DNA from: a candidate division WS1 bacterium
Lineage (GTDB): Bacteria; Armatimonadota; Zipacnadia; Zipacnadales; UBA5352
Length of the DNA: 35,068 nt
Direction of reading: 5' to 3'
NCBI GenBank assembly: GCA_003566775.1
Contig: PXBW01000057.1
Coordinates: 1 to 35,068 of the forward strand
In this document: positions 32,938 to 35,068 of the stretch, one piece after another
Numbering within the stretch: position 1 is the stretch's first letter
How the letters are laid out: each line of letters starts with the position of its first letter
Made by a program: the position numbers and the translations under genes
The notes under the pieces: generated by a model
Told to the model about the DNA's origin: nothing
The model's input: only the letters and a program-made list of their open reading frames with translations
The model's database searches: none

Positions 32938-33963
32938 TTAGCGGTCGGGCCCCTGAGCGTCGGCATCGCTGGATATCGTAAAGCCGACGGATGCCAGCGG
33001 CTCCGCCTCGTCGCCGAGATGGATCGCCACCTGATAGGGCCCCGGGGGCAGGCGGTCGGCTTCACCCGTGGACAGCCATACCTCGGCCCAGCCGCTGCTG
33101 TCGGGGATCGCAATCTCGGTCCGCGCACGCTCGATCTCCATGTCGCCAAGGTGCCAGCGGGCAGTCAGCACCGCTCCAGGCGTTATGCCGCGGTATTCAA
33201 AGACCGCACAGATTCTTCCGACGTCCGGGGGAAAGTCAGTTGCCGCACCGACCGGCTCGCCTTCCTCGGTGACGTCGGTAGCCGTACGCAGGGACCGGAT
33301 GACCGGCGGGCCTTCGGGCTCTCCACCGCCCTGAAGAATACGTGCTCCCTGCGGCAGTACTACGAAGCTGGATCGCACGCTCACCTCTACCTGATGAACC
33401 CCGCGGACTTCGACCTCATATATTCCAGGGGCGAAGGTCCCCTCCGTTTCGGCAGGGGAACGTAGAGTAAACCTACCAGATGCATGGTGGACATCCTGCT
33501 CACGTTGCAGGTCCTCAAGGGGCAGGTCACCCAGTGCTTCACCATCACCCCACCACTGTGCCTCAAGCTCTGCATCGGCGGGCAGCCTTCCGAGTTCGAA
33601 GAAGCAGTACACGGCTGCAGTCTCCGCCGGGATGATGTCGGGAGTTGCTTCCGGCCGATCCGGGGCGGGGGAGAAGATGAGGCGATTCACTGTTGCGGCA
33701 GGTTCCGGATCGCTGTCGATACGCTCGCGGGGAGCTTCGGCGGTCTGCCGACCGATCATCAGCGCGATTCCCCCTCCGAGCAAGAGCCCGAGGATTGCGA
33801 GCAGGCACCCGACAACTATCGTTCGGCGGCGCCAGAGGCCAGGACGTCGAACGCGTTCCGCCCCCGACGCCTCATCGCCGGCATCGACAGGGTCTATCCC
33901 GCCGATGATACCGTCATCCGCGGTCGGGCCATTCCGCTCATCATTCTTCGGCTGCTCGTCCAT
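32938..33963 (-). CDS. Membrane-anchored protein with a duplicated beta domain, function unknown
   Basis: 341 residues. ATG with GAGGT 5 bases upstream. A charged cytoplasmic N-terminus (about 45 residues) is followed by one helix (TIVVGCLLAILGLLLGGGIALMI) and an outside region. That region holds two related units of about 100 residues: the first has AVYCFFELGRLPADAELEAQW and ends FAPGIYEVEVRG; the second has ICAVFEYRGITPGAVLTARW and ends LPPGPYQVAIHL. Both follow the plan '[VI]-C-x-F-E/F-x-x-x-[LI]-x-x-x-A-x-L-x-A-x-W ... PGxYxVxx'. No enzyme motif is visible. It is convergent with parB and probably has no link to partitioning. It may be a surface sensor or binding protein. Confidence 0.75.
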   Translation of the reverse strand: MDEQPKNDERNGPTADDGIIGGIDPVDAGDEASGAERVRRPGLWRRRTIVVGCLLAILGLLLGGGIALMIGRQTAEAPRERIDSDPEPAATVNRLIFSPAPDRPEATPDIIPAETAAVYCFFELGRLPADAELEAQWWGDGEALGDLPLEDLQREQDVHHASGRFTLRSPAETEGTFAPGIYEVEVRGVHQVEVSVRSSFVVLPQGARILQGGGEPEGPPVIRSLRTATDVTEEGEPVGAATDFPPDVGRICAVFEYRGITPGAVLTARWHLGDMEIERARTEIAIPDSSGWAEVWLSTGEADRLPPGPYQVAIHLGDEAEPLASVGFTISSDADAQGPDR

Positions 33964-34007
33964 CAGAGACCTCGCTACCGTGTATCCTCCATGCTAAGAA
34001 CATAGTA

Positions 34008-34802
34008 TCAAAGTTGCCGAAAAAGTTCCACCCAACGAGGCAGTCCCGTTTCGACCGGCTCGATCTCCGGTATCTCGTACTCAAGGGCGTAATCACCCTC
34101 ATATCCGATGCTCCCGAGGGCGTTGACAAGCCAGGCAGGATCGACCTCGCCTGCACCGAGATGAACTCGCTCGAAGCCGTCCTCGGTGACCCGCCCATCT
34201 TTCACATGCACATGAACTATCCATGACTGCAATAGGTCGAAAGCTGCGCGGTAATCGACGCCATTATGAAGAAGGTTACATGGTTCGTATAAGACGCCGA
34301 ACCAGGGGGAGGCAACCGCCTCACACAGTCTGAGGCAATGCTCGGGATTGCCGGCGATGCTGCCACGGTGGTTTTCCATTCCGAGGCGGACACCCGCGCG
34401 CCCGGCGTAGTCAGCGCTCTCGGCCATGAGCGGGGCGATCGTGTCAATGATCGCGGGGTCTTCACCCCGGCCCGGCGTGACGCGAATCGAGAGGCAGCCG
34501 AAGCGTTCCGCCGCATCGATTATGCGCTTCATGTGGGTGAGAGCCGCGTCTCGCGCCTGCGGATCGTCTGATGAGAAGTCGGCGCCGGGGTAGCTTCCGA
34601 GGTTCGCAATCGTTACGCCTGTGTCCTCGGAGGCCTGTTCAATTGCGGCGAGGTCCTCCTCGGTCGGCTCCTCCGGGAGATGCGGATCACGTCCCCAGAG
34701 ATCAGCGCGATGCACTCCTGACTCCGCGATTACTGCAAGAGCGTAGTCATAGGGATGCTCGCGCAGCGGGTAGGTACATGCGGAGATACGGTTGATGTCC
34801 AT
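34008..34802 (-). CDS. Sugar phosphate isomerase/epimerase-like TIM barrel protein
   Basis: 264 residues from ATG at 34802 (MDINRISACTYPLREHPYDY), with AGGAGG 9 bases upstream; the track's 85-residue N-terminal extension is not protein-like and runs over the end of serS. Xylose-isomerase-like (AP_endonuc_2) barrel: SGVHRADLWGRDPH, ERFGCLSIRVTPGRGED, then the metal-ligand strands GVRLGMENHRGSI (Glu), SWIVHVHVKDGRV (His/Asp) and GDYALEYEIPE (Glu). Such proteins isomerise, epimerise or dehydrate sugars and inositols. It may belong with the sugar-processing genes, but it sits alone between serS and the duplicated-domain gene. Confidence 0.85.
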   Translation of the reverse strand: MDINRISACTYPLREHPYDYALAVIAESGVHRADLWGRDPHLPEEPTEEDLAAIEQASEDTGVTIANLGSYPGADFSSDDPQARDAALTHMKRIIDAAERFGCLSIRVTPGRGEDPAIIDTIAPLMAESADYAGRAGVRLGMENHRGSIAGNPEHCLRLCEAVASPWFGVLYEPCNLLHNGVDYRAAFDLLQSWIVHVHVKDGRVTEDGFERVHLGAGEVDPAWLVNALGSIGYEGDYALEYEIPEIEPVETGLPRWVELFRQL

Positions 34803-34942
34803 CTGCTGCAGCCTCCTGTGTGGTACCGCGGTCATCTCACGCCATAGTTCGCCGAAACGCGCCGCATAACCTGCGGCGCTCAGGCAGGGCTCCTGACGCG
34901 GGATCATGCCGGTTCGATCCAGTCCTGTCGCGTCGCGTGACG

Positions 34943-35068
<126 letters not shown>

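Noticed and set aside
34890-34930. GGTTCGATCC resembling a tRNA T-loop
   Set aside because: Flanking bases do not pair as a T-stem and no acceptor or anticodon arm can be built.

Overview
The window looks like part of the chromosome of a GC-rich diderm bacterium, near its replication origin. The outer membrane is inferred from a Wza-type exporter, a YjbH-type protein and a porin with an SLH domain. SLH-tethered porins are typical of 'Terrabacteria' diderms (Armatimonadota, Deinococcota, Negativicutes, Cyanobacteria). Together with the many unusual sugar-handling enzymes this makes an Armatimonadota-like lineage my best guess, but it is inference only.

Layout. (1) 1-8386, minus strand: exopolysaccharide locus, read right to left: membrane-bound UDP-sugar 4,6-dehydratase, a broken O-antigen-ligase-like gene, Wza-like exporter, YjbH-like protein, and a Wzz/tyrosine-kinase fusion cut by the window edge. 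(2) 8661-11014, minus: a small lipoprotein-like gene and an SLH porin that carries a collagen-like Gly-X-Y stretch, with a good sigma70-type promoter. (3) 11218-19222: carbohydrate accessory region with two exported proteins (BNR/Asp-box protein; DUF5060/DUF4038 glycosidase-like), an AAC(3)-fold acetyltransferase, a cytoplasmic sulfatase and an aldo/keto reductase, separated by several strong inverted repeats. (4) 19413-20088: a small unknown gene overlapping a DUF202 membrane protein with six tandem heptads. (5) 20205-24515, plus: a tightly overlapping operon of a divergent glycyl radical enzyme, its radical-SAM activase and a UroD-family methyltransferase-like protein. (6) 24710-26190, minus: a lower-GC patch with a GYF_2-like tail-anchored protein and a membrane-anchored PD-(D/E)XK nuclease-like protein. 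(7) 26515-29683: divergent QueG-like iron-sulfur protein and a GHL6-type glycoside hydrolase. (8) 29684-32733: origin-proximal partition locus with three parS sites, DnaA-box-like sequences, a divergent RsmG, ParA and ParB. (9) 32938-35068, minus: a membrane-anchored protein with a duplicated domain, a sugar isomerase/epimerase-like TIM barrel, and the 3' end of serS.

Working picture: the left part builds and exports a surface polysaccharide; the centre breaks down sulfated or branched sugars outside and inside the cell and includes an anaerobic radical pathway of unknown substrate; the right part is chromosome housekeeping. The most likely undescribed systems are the glycyl-radical/UroD operon and the membrane nuclease/GYF pair. 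No tRNA, complete rRNA, CRISPR array or intact transposase was recognised.
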